DNA of 64,000 nt, from the NCBI GenBank assembly GCA_023251235.1, contig JAHEZE010000001.1:28350-92349 (forward strand), read 5' to 3'. Numbering within the stretch: position 1 is the stretch's first letter; every line of letters begins with the position of its first letter. The DNA comes from Sphingobacteriales bacterium. Lineage in GTDB: Bacteria; Bacteroidota; Bacteroidia; Chitinophagales; Chitinophagaceae. The notes below the pieces were generated by a model, which worked only from the letters and a program-made list of their open reading frames with translations, did no database searches and was not told the origin of the DNA. This document shows, in pieces, positions 63,611-64,000 of this stretch. The translations under genes and the position numbers were made by a program.

Positions 63611-63811
63611 TTAATTACGGTTCCACCTCCTAATTCTGTCACTTGCAGAACTCATTTTTCTATGACGGTTCCACATTTGAGATGCTGTGAATGTTTTTTC
63701 TTTGTTAGTTACTATGGCTTTTTCAGCCATTGTTTCTTTTACTCCTTCTGTTAGTTGATGCTTTGTTTCTTCATCCAACTGTTCAGTTTCGGGCATAGTA
63801 ATGCTCTTCAT
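63611..63811 (-). CDS. small basic protein of unknown function
   Basis: 66 residues: an acidic N-half (TEQLDEETKHQLTEG) and a basic C-half (FTASQMWNRHRKMSSASDR, then RRWNRN). A strong Shine-Dalgarno-like GGAGG sits 4 nt before the ATG on the minus strand (63816-63820), unusual in this A-rich phylum and a sign of real translation. Its stop lies 8 nt from the terminator hairpin. Similar short proteins ending in R-R-x-N are widespread in Bacteroidota, but I cannot name a function. Confidence 0.65.
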   Translation of the reverse strand: MKSITMPETEQLDEETKHQLTEGVKETMAEKAIVTNKEKTFTASQMWNRHRKMSSASDRIRRWNRN

Positions 63812-64000
63812 AAATCCTCCTTTTTTTTGTCTGTCGGTTTACAATCGTCTGAGCTCTTTTGGAAGCCTGCCTATCGGCAGACAGGTAATAAAACCAGGAA
63901 ATTTCAATAGGGCTGGTTAGGTTACGTTCTTTGCAGTGTTTTGTTAGTCGCTCAGTTTTGAAATACAAAGATACGAAATATAGAATCGTTAAACAAATGA

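Noticed and set aside
63783..63968. 61-codon minus-strand frame at the right edge
   Set aside because: It overlaps the start of the 66-residue gene in another frame and includes a palindromic stretch (CTGCCTATCGGCAG); the peptide (YLSADRQAS) looks like a translated intergenic repeat.

Overview
The window looks like chromosome from a Bacteroidota bacterium, most likely of the Chitinophagaceae or a close relative. The evidence is low GC content, type IX secretion (T9SS) type B C-terminal domains with a PorP/SprF partner, many SpII lipoproteins, families largely confined to Bacteroidota (DUF1573, DUF1599, BT_3928-like, DUF6089), and candidate promoters with the Bacteroidota -7 box TAnnTTTG instead of a sigma70 -10 box. 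No rRNA, tRNA, phage, insertion sequence or CRISPR array was seen.

Layout. 1-5.8 kb: cell-surface and secreted proteins (a cut-off FG-GAP/VCBS protein, a T9SS-sorted adhesin-like protein, a DUF1573 lipoprotein, a Calx-beta/GH16 glucanase lipoprotein, a vanadium haloperoxidase). 6-9.7 kb: housekeeping genes (pyrB, coaD, thioesterase, Nudix, pyrE, HMA protein). 9.7-15.9 kb: an AT-rich gene-poor stretch, then a 1444-residue PKD protein with a T9SS tail, preceded by an overlapping 30-codon lipoprotein-like ORF and followed by PorP/SprF. 15.9-24.9 kb: BlaR1/BlaI-type pair, membrane pyrophosphatase, Gfo/Idh/MocA oxidoreductase, NAD(P)HX repair enzyme, serine hydrolase. 25-30.5 kb: tandem serA paralogues, NDH-2, HEAT-like protein, YdjC deacetylase. 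30.6-37.2 kb: TPR protein, gyrA, saccharopine dehydrogenase-like plus cupin, sirtuin.

37.3-43.3 kb is the most interesting block: a tight four-gene operon encoding an ethanolamine-permease-type transporter, a glutamine-synthetase-like (PuuA/GlnA4-type) ligase, an iron-containing alcohol dehydrogenase, and a single polypeptide fusing a class-I glutamine amidotransferase (C26, PuuD-like) to an aldehyde dehydrogenase. Together they read as a gamma-glutamylation route turning ethanolamine (or a related amino alcohol) into gamma-glutamylglycine and then glutamate plus glycine, with no ammonia-lyase or microcompartment genes nearby.

43.4-63.8 kb: EVE protein, LutA-like protein flanked by palindromic repeats, ribH, TPR protein, pdhA, recF-DUF721, CBS protein, BT_3928-like/DUF1599/folP, FKBP isomerase, nrnA, ndk, GumN lipoprotein, a UbiD decarboxylase carrying translated heptanucleotide repeats, DUF6089, dipeptide epimerase, a CBM20-GH77 4-alpha-glucanotransferase and small membrane or cytosolic proteins. 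A dispersed family of 7-nt-periodic, often inverted, micro-repeats occurs at roughly ten sites, mostly between genes but twice in frame inside ubiD.
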